DNA of 64,000 bases. Origin: Rhizaria sp. SCN 62-66. Its lineage: Eukaryota; Rhizaria, unplaced. The stretch's first letter is position 1, and every line of letters starts with the position of its first letter. The notes under the pieces were generated by a model. It saw only the letters and a program-made list of their open reading frames with translations. It did no database searches and was not told the origin of the DNA. Shown piece by piece: positions 8,564 through 19,079 of the stretch. The position numbers were made by a program, and so were the translations under genes. The stretch lies in NCBI GenBank assembly GCA_001724265.1, contig MEDY01000122.1:1-64000 (forward strand), written 5' to 3'.

Positions 8564-9886
8564 TTGCATTGATAACTATGACTGTAATTGTGAATGCGAC
8601 TGCTGGCGTTCACCGCCCCTGGACACGCTTGCACTGCGACCGCGGCTGCAACTGTGACTGTAAGCATCACCGTGACTGCGAGAATAACCGTGGGCAGCGA
8701 AGCCGCGTGAGTCGACTGCCACTGCCTGCGGTTGCGAGCCTAAAAGTGACTGCGAGTGTGTCTGTGTCTGCGTCGAGGGGTAAAAGGGCGACGGTTTGCG
8801 CCGCGGCTGCACTATAACAGGGGAAAATACTGCATTCGGGCCACCATTAACACTCGTATTGACATCATGGCTCCCGATACCTTCAGAATTCACATGCTGC
8901 TGCTGCTGCTGCTGCTGGTGCTGTTGATGCTGTTCGTGAGTCATGTTGGAGTCTTGCTGTTGCTGTGACACCCGAGACGGTGGCCGCGACAGCGTCAGCG
9001 GCTTAATTAAAAGCGGAGGATGCGGGTCTAAGTGTCCAGGTACGGACGAGTCTAAGGGGTTGTACTTAGCCCCGTGTAAGGGAGGCGATCGCAGCGATGC
9101 GTGCGACAACAAGTGACTGTGTGCATCCGAGTGACCGTGGGTGCCAATGGTACTCGTGATGCCAGTGTCACTCGTGATGTCATTGTTCGAAGTTAATAAG
9201 CTGAGACCTAAGCCTTGGAGGGTCACTTCGGTCGCAGCCAAAGCCTCAGTCGCCGCCGCCGCCGCAGCGGTAGAGGGAGCTGCACTCGAGCTCGAATTGT
9301 GTGTGTTGTAATTGTAGCTATGGTTGCTATGGGGGATTTCAGCCCCCGTGCTGGTACGGCGCGACCGTGACTGCGACCGGGACCGCGGCTGCGGCTGCAA
9401 CTGTGAGTGGGGTTGCGAGTGTAAGTGTAAGTGTGACTGGGGGCGCTGCGAGTAAGTGCTACTTACAATCGGGGGCAGCTGCACAAGCTCGTCGCTGCTG
9501 CGACTCAGACCGCTTACATCAGCAGCAGTAGCAGCATGAGCAGTAGAGGTACTCACATTCCCGCGATGAGCGCTACCCTGGGCACTTAGATCGCACGTGT
9601 AAGGGTTGTTGTGGACGTGATGAGAGCTCTGGTTATGGTGCAGCGGCGACTGGGAACGCGATCGCGACTGCGGCTGAAACGAAAACTGCGGCTGCTGTTG
9701 GCGTTGTGGCGCAAACGCAGCCGCGTTGGTGTGCGCGGTGTCGACGCTGATAACCGAGCCAGAGCCCGAGCTGGAGCCAGAGGCAGACCGACTGTGGCTG
9801 TGGGCGCGGCTGTCGTTAGTCGACGAGAGACGCGATTTCTTAATCGGGGAGTCCTCGTTAGTGCTCGAGGGAGGGGCGCGCCACAT
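6146..9886 (-). CDS. Class II-type histone deacetylase with long low-complexity N-terminus and in-frame TAG
   Basis: The frame is continuous from ATG 9886 to TGA 6146 except for one TAG (8576-8578). Read through, it gives 1246 residues; if TAG stops, the catalytic product would start at ATG 8569 (807 aa). Residues about 900-1240 form a zinc-dependent deacetylase domain: RPPGHHA with the tandem catalytic His1021/His1022, DWDVH with zinc ligands Asp1059/His1061, SVHRHDHGTYYP typical of class II, SGGFDA (third zinc ligand Asp1153), and EGGYN with Tyr1193, as in class IIb rather than the His of class IIa. Unusually, the normal HHGNGTQ reads HFCDGTQ. The N-terminal 900 residues are Ser/Gln/His/Asn-rich with a basic SPIKKSR near the start (possible nuclear signal). 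A 5' exon or an earlier start is not excluded, because the frame stays open a little upstream. Likely nuclear. Confidence 0.83.
8530..8566 (-). repeat. CAG/CAA repeat encoding a 12-Gln run
   Basis: Imperfect trinucleotide tract immediately after the ATG at 8569, encoding polyglutamine just downstream of the in-frame TAG of the deacetylase gene. Confidence 0.9.
8576..8578 (-). other. In-frame TAG inside the deacetylase reading frame
   Basis: On the coding strand the codons read TTA CAG TCA TAG TTA TCA ATG CAA CAA. Coding-style composition continues on both sides in the same frame, with 436 codons upstream and 809 downstream. Reading TAG as Gln would give SQLQSQLS, matching the local Ser-Gln-Leu pattern. 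No intron of the size seen elsewhere (117 nt or more) can remove it. Confidence 0.8.
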
Positions 9887-10475
9887 GGGCTCCACTGTCA
9901 CAAAGTAGCACTGCTGTTGCAAGAGACGGTCAACGTTCAGCTGCAACTCAAAGCAGGAGGTTCGACTTGGGAGGTGCGACAGAAAAGCTGCCTATAGAAG
10001 GCAAAGATGGCTACACACAAGAACACCGGTAGCACAGACAGTAAAATATAACAATTTAATTGCGGTTGATGAGTGGCACGCTTTAGGAATGAGACTGACA
10101 CGTATAAGTCGACGCCAGAATAGAGTTGGTTTCGAGCAGAGGGAGTCTTGGTAGGATTGCCCTGCGATATCAGCATCTTTTCCGCAAAGCCAGAATGCAT
10201 AATTTCGTAAACAAACACTAAAACAACACTAAATATCCCTAAGTGCCACAAAATCCTGTTTGACGGACTCTACAGCTCAGTAGACCCATGCATTTTCCGT
10301 CGACTCATCCCCATTTTCGAGAGTGACCGCCGTCTGTCAAACGGCTACATTCCATAAGCCACAGCAGTTCATTGCCTAAGTGCGCACAACACGAAACAAA
10401 ACTGAAATATATTATTTATTGATACACTATCGACATATAATCGCTGCTTAATTCTCATGAAGTTGATTGCACAGC
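9887..10475. other. Spacer between deacetylase 5' end and cofactor C 3' end
   Basis: Same-strand spacer of mixed composition, presumably holding the deacetylase promoter and 5' UTR. Short open frames occur but lack the exon composition of the window. A YAG site near 9997 could be an acceptor for an unseen 5' exon, but no convincing partner exon was found. Confidence 0.5.
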
Positions 10476-12089
10476 TCACGCCAAGTTCTGTTCGAGACAG
10501 GGCGGGACGGCGTGCCGCACGCGCTGCTCCCGCGGTGCGATGTCCCAATTGGGTGACTTCTGCACGCGGTGCCAGTGGAAATCCGCGACGTGTGCCCACG
10601 CGCTCGTCGACGCCTCCTGCTCGGGGGTGAGACCGCCCCAGAGCGCGTCGCTGTTGAGCTGCTCCTTGCTCCAAAGCCCCTCGACACCAACAATGTCGCT
10701 CTTATCACTCTTGTCGCTCTCCGCACTGACGGTGCCAGGGCCGGCGCTGTCGCGATGCGGGGGCAAGAGCCCTGCGCCGCCCGCAAGCGGGACGGGGATC
10801 TGCGCGTCCCGCGCAAGCGCGGCCACGCGGGGCCCGTCCAGTGTATACGGTGCGAACAGCACGGCGCTCGTGTGCTCGATGATGGGCTCGGACCGCGTGG
10901 CGAGGGAGAAGTGCGTCCGCTGCGTGTGGTGAATGCGCGCCTGGCGGCAGGCCACGGCCACGAAGGCGTTGCGCACGCGCTCGATGTGCGCCGAGCCCGC
11001 GACGGGACCGAAAAACAGGACGCTGTTAGAGATGTCGTTGAAGCGTAGCGCGACTAAGGGAGTACTTACCGCGACGACGACGCACTGGTCCAAGTGCGTC
11101 AGCCACAGATCCGTGCCCGTGAAGTCGCGGTCGATGTTCACGATGCGCCACGGAGCGTCTAAGGGGGTACTTACATCGTCGTTGAGGTTGAGGTACTGGT
11201 GGGTCCAGGGGGGCAGAACGTCGGCGCCCCCCTTAGACGAGGCGACAATGCTCTCGGCAGTGTAAGTACCCGGGATATCCTTCCAGCTACGAGTACTTGC
11301 ATTATCCTTGTTGTTGTTGTTGTTGTTGCCGATGATGATGATGCAACGACGTAAGTTCGTCACATCAGGAGCAGCACCATCAATGTTACTGCTACTGCTG
11401 CTACTGCTGTTGCTGCTGTTGCTGCGGTTCGCGTCGTTTGCACTGCTGCTCTTGCTGAAGTCCGCCACGTGGGCGGAGACGGGCGTGGGGGCAACCATAC
11501 CGCTGCCAGCACCGCTTGTACTCGCACTCGCACTCGAGTCAGCTGCAGTCGCGAAGAACATGGACGCATTCTTGATCTGACTGTTCGCGTTGTTGCTGCC
11601 CGGAGCAACAGGGAGCTCTGGCCCGGACACAACAGTACCAGCAGCGGCAGCGCCCACGCCGCCAGCAGGCGCTGTGCTGCCACTGCTGGAGTCGGCCGCG
11701 CTGACCGCGTTGGCGCCGGCGCCGGCAGGTAGTGGGCGGCGGACGAAGGAGAACTGTGCCTTAGGCAAGGCCTTATCGCGGGAGGTTTCCACGGCGGCGA
11801 TGAGATAGTTGATCGCGAGCGTGCACTTGCGCTGCACGTAGCTCGGCAGCCCCTCCGAGATCTCGGCCAGCTTGCGCTGCAGCGCGATTGCGGTCGTGGT
11901 GGCCGTGGCGAACGCCGCCTCGGTCTCGGCGCGGTTGCCGGGGTGCGCGTTGGCGATCGTCGTCTCCAGCAGCACGAACACGGACGCGCGCGCCAACTCG
12001 ACTTCGGCGATAAAGGCGTCGGAGCGGTCCACGACGGCGCCGCGGGAAGGCGCGGTGGTCGCCGTTGAGGGGACGTCAGGAGTGCTCAT
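10476..12089 (-). CDS. TBCC: Tubulin-binding cofactor C
   Basis: A single exon of 537 aa from ATG 12089 to TGA 10476. The protein is the GTPase activator for beta-tubulin in the cofactor C/D/E complex that assembles alpha/beta-tubulin. The C-terminal C-CAP/TBCC domain (about residues 320-450) contains NSVLFFGPVAGSAHIERVRN, CRQARIHHTQ and SEPIIEHTSAVLFAPY. Arg385 in the Q-A-R-I-H motif is the position of the arginine finger known from TBCC and RP2. The N-terminal 115 residues are helical and resemble the tubulin-binding spectrin-like domain, and a Ser/Asn/Gly-rich linker (about 120-290) separates the two. The Trp-rich tail (WAHVADFHWHRVQKSPNW) fits cofactor C. It carries several copies of the exonic TAAGTACC word, and is divergent from the orphan gene at 12685. 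Confidence 0.93.
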   Translation of the reverse strand: MSTPDVPSTATTAPSRGAVVDRSDAFIAEVELARASVFVLLETTIANAHPGNRAETEAAFATATTTAIALQRKLAEISEGLPSYVQRKCTLAINYLIAAVETSRDKALPKAQFSFVRRPLPAGAGANAVSAADSSSGSTAPAGGVGAAAAGTVVSGPELPVAPGSNNANSQIKNASMFFATAADSSASASTSGAGSGMVAPTPVSAHVADFSKSSSANDANRSNSSNSSSSSSSNIDGAAPDVTNLRRCIIIIGNNNNNNKDNASTRSWKDIPGTYTAESIVASSKGGADVLPPWTHQYLNLNDDVSTPLDAPWRIVNIDRDFTGTDLWLTHLDQCVVVAVSTPLVALRFNDISNSVLFFGPVAGSAHIERVRNAFVAVACRQARIHHTQRTHFSLATRSEPIIEHTSAVLFAPYTLDGPRVAALARDAQIPVPLAGGAGLLPPHRDSAGPGTVSAESDKSDKSDIVGVEGLWSKEQLNSDALWGGLTPEQEASTSAWAHVADFHWHRVQKSPNWDIAPREQRVRHAVPPCLEQNLA

Positions 12090-12684
12090 GGCGGAACAGG
12101 GGCGCTTGCTCGAAAACGGCTCTATAAGAAGGGTTCAAAGTAACGAGTAAAGACGGTTGTTGGAGACATCTTGAGAAGATATACATAGCAAAATTGAAAT
12201 ATAGAGATCATTTGATAAGGCATATGTTGTGGTTAAGTCGTGTTGACGATGAGCACAGGCTCGTTTGGTTAGCTCAGGTCGGTCGTTTGTTCGTTCGTTC
12301 GTTGGTGGCTAGCTGGCAGCTTTTTTTTCGGTCCACTCACGCCAGGCCTGCATCTAACGCCTCATCATCATACATTACTGAGTACCTATTTATCTCGATG
12401 AATACTGCTTCTACAAAGAATATTAAAAGACATTAACAATTATAAATGTGAATTTAGTTTAAGAAATTGGTTCATATTTTATTTCACGATGTATATCATG
12501 CAGAACTTGCCGTTTTTTAAAAATGATAGCCGTTGGGCGTTATTAACTGATCGTCAAGCAAATCCTTCTGCATCTCCACAACAACTCTTTTAAATGCATT
12601 AAAGACCCAAGAATATGGAGCTGTAACACATATTAATTAACAATATTTTGCTTTAACACCATTTCTTGCCTGTATAGAGACCGT
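12090..12684. other. Divergent spacer, probable bidirectional promoter region
   Basis: AT-rich spacer between cofactor C (-) and the orphan low-complexity gene (+). It includes a (TTCG)n tetranucleotide run at 12286-12303. No gene or RNA was recognised. Confidence 0.6.
12286..12303. repeat. Short TTCG tetranucleotide run in a divergent promoter
   Basis: About four units of TTCG/GTTC. A comparable GCTC run lies in the divergent kinesin/cullin spacer at 32402-32419. Confidence 0.7.
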
Positions 12685-15600
12685 ATGAGTGTTCGCGATC
12701 GCGGCGCTGGCCCCAGCCCAAGCCCGGACCTGCTCGATCCCGTCTCTCAGCTCGACTACAACGACGATAACGACGCTGAAAACGCCGCTCCGTCTTCCCC
12801 CACAGCGTCGTCTGCCGGCGTTGACATCAAGGTTGTGCATGCGTCTGCAGGGCGCCGCTTCCAGTTCACCCAGCGCTCGGCGTCCAAGCCCCGGCCCACG
12901 AAGGCCTCCGAGGCCATGGCCGTCGCAAGGTGCGTTTATATATGCCTTAACGAGCAATTAAGCGAAGATTTTGTTATATGATATGAACTTTTTGTTAGTT
13001 TACTACGCACGCGGTGTACCACGGAACTCCTTGATTTGACAAAGATATCACTCATTGTAAGTCTTCTTCTCCCCTCGTGTTTCGTCACTGGCCACTTGTT
13101 TCTTCCCGTGCTCGCTGCTCTCAGGGCCGCTGCGCGCGTCAACCCCGAGTCTGCGGCCAAAGTGCGTCCCGGCGACCGCCTGACGATTACACCCGTCGCT
13201 GCCAAGCGCACTGCCTCTCGCACAGAAGGTGCTGGTACTGGCACTGGCGCTGGCGCTGGCGCTGGCGCTGGCGCTGGCAATGCTGCGACGCCGAGTGGCT
13301 GTGGCGTTGTGCCTGTGTTCTCACCGACGCACTCGCAGTCCCGATCACAGGCGCAGGCGCAGGGTGCGACCGCGAGTGGGGTCCGCCGCGGCAGCGTCCC
13401 CAACCTCGCTACTCACAGCGGTAACAGCAACAGCAACAGTAATGCGAGTGCGAATGCTAGTGCTGCCGCGAGTGGGCGCACGCTTTCGGCTGTTTTGGGC
13501 GTCAAGACGGGCACTCCCGCCCGGCTCACAGTCACCCCGCGCACCGCATCCCGCACCGCCAGTCACACTGCAACTGGAGCGCTCGGCAAGCCCTCGACTA
13601 GCACTGCGAGTGCTGCCGCGAACGTCGGCGTCAACAGCAGCGCCTCCAGGCCGTTGCGCCCCCTCACGGCCGCGTCCGCCTTCGCCAGCAGCCACAATGC
13701 GAGCGCTAGTAACAGCTCGAAGGGGGCTGTTTCTGGTGCCGGCGCACTTAGCGCGTCTAAGGGGGTCGGCGCTGGTGTAAGTGCCCGCAATCACACTCCC
13801 GCTAAGCTTGGCAGCGGTCGCCTCAGCTATTCAGTCGGCAACAACAACATGAGTCGCAGCGGTCTTACAAACAGCATCAGCACAAGCGCAGGCGCAAGTG
13901 CTAGAGCTGCTAGTGCGACCCAAGCGCAGGCTCAGGCCGAGACTGCGACTGCTGCTGCCGCCGTTGTTGTTCCTGATAACGCCGCTGCGGCCCAGACTGC
14001 GGCCGAGGCTGCGGCCGAGGCTGAGGCTGAGGCTGAGGCTATCGAGGCTGACGCGAGTGCCGCTGACACTGTCGCTGCTTGCAACGATGATGACGACGTT
14101 GACGACTACGAGGACGACGAGAACGACGTCAGTGCAGTTGTCACGAACATGCAGAGCGCTTTCGATCTCGCTGCTGCAGACCACGACAACATGACGAACG
14201 GCAACGACGATGATGCTGACAACAACACTGCGAGTGCTATGGCGAACATCAGCGTCAACATTAGCACTGCTATGGCTGCTGCTGCTGCTCCAGAGGCTGC
14301 TGAGGCTGGCATGAGCAAACGCAGCTTCATGTCGACGTCTCAGTCTCTCGACACCAAGCCAGCTGAGGCGGACACCAACACTAGAGTCGCAAACAATAAC
14401 AACACCAACAACAGCAGTAGCAGTAATGACGTCGCGAGCAGTGGCTTTGCGGCTGCAGCTGGTGTAGTGAGCAACAACGGCAATCTGCTCGACTTGAGCA
14501 CTGTTATCGAAGAGTCATTCTTCAGTGACACAAACAACGTCAGCTTCATGACTGTGCTTTCCCCTCAGCAGCAGCAACAAGAGCTGCAAAGCAGCCAGTT
14601 CTACAGCAGCAGTAGCAGCCAGAGCTCGACTGGGTTTGCGCCGATCGCCACGAGCACTCTCAGCGCGCACACCGTCGCTGCGACTGCTCCTGCGTCTGCA
14701 GCTGCGGCTACGACTGCTGCGGGCGCGAGTGCCGCTGCTTGCGCAACTCCTATTGCGTTAGTGCCTGCGCCGCCCCGTCGCAGCCTCGCTCGCCACTCTC
14801 TCTCAAACAACAACAACAACATTATCTATAGCAATAGCAACACAAACAGTGAGAAGACTCTGTCGCCGCGGTCGTTCGCCGACCGCTTCATCGACAGCAC
14901 GGTGACCGAGAACGAGATCCTCAGACTGCGCCTCCGCCGGCAGGAGCTGCAGCGCATCTATGACAACGAGAACGACGCTGTCGAGGGCAACAACGTTGAC
15001 GTTGCTGAGAACCAAGGCAGCGCTATTCCTGACGCGAAGGCTGTTAGTCACGTCTATAACGCTGTCACCGAGAACGCAAACATCGATGCCGCTGCTAGCT
15101 CAAGTGCAAGCGACGCTGTTAATACCAGCAACAATAGTATCGCGAACGCGAACGCGAACGCTAACAGCAACGACTGGCGCCGCGGGAGCTTCCTCTCGCG
15201 CTCGTTCCGCCGCTCGTCGTTGCCGTGCATGCCGTCGCCGGACCACTGCCTCCGCGGCCGCGCCAGCTTCTTCGACCTTAGCACCGCGATGCAGGCCGAG
15301 CTCGATAAGTCGCGCACCAGCCTCGGCGCCAGCTTCGCGCTCAACAACACGAACGCGATCAACGCTGATGCCGTTAACACGAGTGCGAGCGCGAGCGCGA
15401 GCTCGAGTGCTGGCAGTGCAATGGGCGGGGTTGAGAGCCTGCTTGCGCGCGCGTTGGGCAATAAGGCCAGCGGCGGCGTCAGCAGCATTGCTGGCCTGAA
15501 GCTCACTGTCAACAACAACGCTCAATCAAGTTCTAATGCAAGCGCAAAGTGTGACTTTATCACGTCTGTCACGAACAACAAAACTAGCAACAAGACTGTT

Positions 15601-18472
15601 GTCAATGCTACTGCAACTGCAACTGCTGCTACTGTCAGTGCCGGTGAGAATAGCACTGCGGCTGCTGGTTCTCACAGCCAGAAGATGAGTCCTCTCAAGG
15701 CTGCTATTCTCCGCTCTAACGCAGCTAACTCCAAGACCAGCGTCGGCATCAAGATCGACACCAACGCTGCAGCTGCTGCGAGCGCTGAAGACATTGATAT
15801 CAACTTCGTCACCCCCGTTGCTTCTCATATCAGAGTCAACAGTCAAAACCACGCTGGAAACACGCTTTCTGCGAGCGCCAGCGCCGTCAGCATCGTCAGC
15901 TGCGGCGCGAGCGCTCCTAGTGCCGTCGACAGCGATGAAGACGATGACGACATTGCAAGCCTGGTCAGCATGGCCCACAGCAAGCTGACTGTGTCGCCGC
16001 CGCTGTCGACGGCGAAGCTGCTGAGCGATAGCGTGAGGATGATGCCCAGCAGCTCTGCTAACGTCAACGATAGCGATCACGCGGAGTATGCTCACGTTGA
16101 TGTCAATGCTGATGCGGTTCCTGCTGGCCACTCTGCTGCTGCTGCTGCTGTTGTTGCTGTTGAGAGAGACGGCGACAACGTCGTCGTTGTCAACAATGAT
16201 GACGCCAACAGCGACAACGACGATGACCAGTATGAAATTGACTCGGAGTCGCTTTCCGTCGTCAAGTGCCTTTCGTTCTCCTCTGACAACAACAACAGCT
16301 GCATCAACAGCAGCGACTGCGACAGCGCGTGCGCGAGTCCCAGCGCGTTCACCGGCCCGAACAGTGCTGGCTTCAAGATCAAGGCCACCAAGGGCTCGCC
16401 ACCCCCGCCGCACACGTTCTCTGCGATGGCACACAAGCAAGAGCTCACAATCGCCACGAACAATGATAGCGACAATAGCGATATTGACAACGACAACGCC
16501 GCCGACTGCAAGGCTGAGGCTGTTGTGGCTGTCACCGCTGCTAATGCTGAAGCTGTTTCTTGTGCTGCTGCTGCTGCTGCGGCGACGGCCGCTGAGGCCG
16601 ATACCGTGGATACTGTTGTTGCGTCGCCCCTCAAGTCGCCGCACCGCATCCGCGTGAGCGATGAGGCCGTGAACGCGCTCGCGCAGCAGCGCCGCCAGCA
16701 GCAGCTGCTGCAACAGCTGAACACTGACGCAGTCGCTAGCAATGGCGGTAGCAGCAGTGTTCCTGCTGCCGCCCGCCCCGCCTACGTCTCCCCTCCCCGT
16801 ACCAGCCTGACCTCCAGCACCAGCAGCAGCGCCAGCAGCAACGGTGTCATTTCGCCGCGCAATAGCACTGGCTCCAACGCTGCCGCAGGCGGCGCGAGCG
16901 CGTTGTCGCCGCGCTATTTCAGCAGCCAGGGCGGCGCTATCACTTCACCCAGGAACGCGAGCAGCAACAGCAGCAGCAGCAACAAGACTAGCACTAGTGC
17001 TGCAGCCAGCTCACAGCAGCCGCAGTCTCTGAGTGGTTTCATGTCTCCCTTCGCTGCTAACCGCGCTAAGGCGAGCACCAGCACTGGCGATAACGCTGTT
17101 AGCAGCACCAATGCTAGTGCCGTTGGCGCGACGCTGAGTGGTGTTGATACCGCCGGTGCAAGTGACGCCGAGGGAAGCGCCTCTGCTGCGTCTCCGTCGG
17201 TCTGCAGTGGTAATGACCGGCTCGCACGCGAGCGCCCCGCGCGGCCTTCGTTGTCTCCGTTCTCGCCTCCCATGTCGCACTCACACTTGCAGTCGCACTC
17301 TCAGTCGCATATGGGCAAGGTAACTGCGTCGCCCGGCTCTGGGTGGCGGATGTCTCTCTCTCTGCCCCAGAGCACCACCAACAACAACAGCACCAGCAAC
17401 AGCAACAGCGGAAACGCGATGGAAAATGACAGCAGCAGTGTTGTTACTGCTTCGTCTGCTGTCCCCGCAAGTGCCAGCGCTGCTGTGGGTCCGATGCCTT
17501 CCGTGTCGTTCAGCTACCACATCGACAGCACTTACACCGCCACTGCGACTGCTTCGTCTAAGTACCCCGCGAGCCGTCTTAGCGCCGTAGCGGCTTCGCA
17601 GTCGAAGGGCGTTTTGATGCGCCGCAGCAGCAGCCGCTTCGAGCCCCGCTGCGTGTCGCCGTCGACGCTGGAGCCCAAGCTGAGGAGTCCGGAGCTGCGG
17701 AGCAAGCGCGCCTCGGACGGCGCCGCACCGAGAAAGAGGTACGCACACGTGTCGCGATGGTTGAAGCTTTCTTTCAAATTATTTTGAGTTATTTGTATTT
17801 TTTTTTAATGGATTAGTTGAAATGAATATTTGTACTTTTAAATTATATATATGCATTAATCTCACTTTTTCGATGTATTGATTGGTTTTGTTTTTTGCCA
17901 GGGTGTCGTTCTGCCTGGAAGCCTCCCCGCAGGCGCAGCAGCAGTGGGAGCACGCCTACTGCCGCTGCGCAGCGGGCCCCCGCGCCTGTACGTGCGACTC
18001 AATTAACTGGGGCGACGCCGAGGCTGAGGCTGAGGCTGCTTCCTTGAGCGACAGTAACGGCAGCACCAGCGCGAACAGCAGCAGCTTCGACGCTCGGAGT
18101 TGCTCGACCGCCGCTGCTGCTGATGCTTGTAACGCCAGTGCTGACGCCAGCGCCCTGCCAGTGTGGAACCCCGTCGCTATCACGAACGACGACGACGATG
18201 ACGACGAGGACGAGGCAGGCGGAATGACTGTGGGCTCAGTCCTCACAAAGGCGGCCAAGGGAGTTGCTATTGGTGCGGCTCTTTTCGCGCTGTACAGGCT
18301 CAAACCTCAGCATATCACGGCAGCGAACACTGCTGCTGTTGCTGCTGTTGGCGCTGGCGCTGCTGCTAGTGGCAACGGAAGCGCTATCGCAAGGCACAGT
18401 GGTTTGATTGTGACTGTCCTCAAGACTGCTGGCACCGTTGTTGCCGCGATGTTATCTAAGTCCCTTTTTTAA
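12685..18472 (+). CDS. Orphan Ser/Ala/Asn-rich protein with hydrophobic C-terminus (3 exons)
   Basis: Exons are 12685-12929, 13125-17738 and 17902-18472 (TAA). Both junctions split an AGG Arg codon and keep frame (AAG|GTGCGT ... TCTCAG|G and GAG|GTACGC ... GCCAG|G). The product is 1809 aa. I do not recognise a family. Visible features are a short basic N-terminus, many Ser-Pro-Arg motifs (SPRSF, SPRN, SPRYF) that could be proline-directed kinase sites, one helix-prone segment (NEILRLRLRRQELQRIYDNE), acidic Asp runs, a Cys-rich patch in exon 3 (YCRCAAGPRACTC), and a C-terminal 80 residues with two hydrophobic stretches (TVGSVLTKAAKGVAIGAALF; LIVTVLKTAGTVVAAML) that could be membrane anchors. 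The first exon and splice frames look sound. Function is unknown. Confidence 0.75.
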
Positions 18473-19079
18473 GAACTTTATTCAACAATGAACGAGTTTA
18501 TAAGTTAGAATACGAGTATTATTCACTTGACTATATTTTGATCTTTAATTTTCTTCTTTAGTTTTCTTCATTCTGTCTTGTTGCGTCTGTCTTTCGTTGC
18601 AAGTAACACGACTCAACATGAGTATCCATACATAACAGTCAACATCAAGTTCGTTGATCCATTATTTTCTATGAAATATCAACGAGGCTTAAGAGTAAGT
18701 TTTACTTAAAATGTAGAGTGTTAGGGTGCTCAAGGTATTCATGTGCAGTCGCGCACAGGGATAACATCATCATCGGATACGTCCTTCCGAAACGCACACC
18801 ACTGGTATAAAAAAGTGCAGAAGAATATGGAGCCGGCTGGTATGGCCAGTCACGCAATTTTTGCTGGTTCATGTGTGACCTTGATGAAATCATGATGGGA
18901 GATGAAAACGCGATAGAAAAACACGAAAAATAAGGCAAGATGCTGTATTACACCTGCAAACATAAACTAAGTGACATATTATATTCCACAAGGACTAGTA
19001 TATCCTATTTCTCAGCGATGCGTACATCGCAGTGCAACTCGGACGTATCACCGAAACTCTACGTTCTTCCCGAGGCTTT
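18473..19079. other. Convergent 3' spacer
   Basis: AT-rich sequence between the orphan gene (+) and the coiled-coil gene (-). I see no gene, RNA or notable repeat. Confidence 0.6.

Noticed and set aside
8576-8613. Removing the deacetylase TAG by a tiny intron (GTGAAC...CATAG)
   Set aside because: The candidate is 38 nt, not a multiple of three, lacks the GTRCGY donor and is far below the 117-235 nt range.
9937-10251. 104-codon minus-strand frame upstream of the deacetylase
   Set aside because: AT-rich, begins with an ordinary spacer sequence, and is in a different frame from the deacetylase. More likely 5' UTR or promoter.
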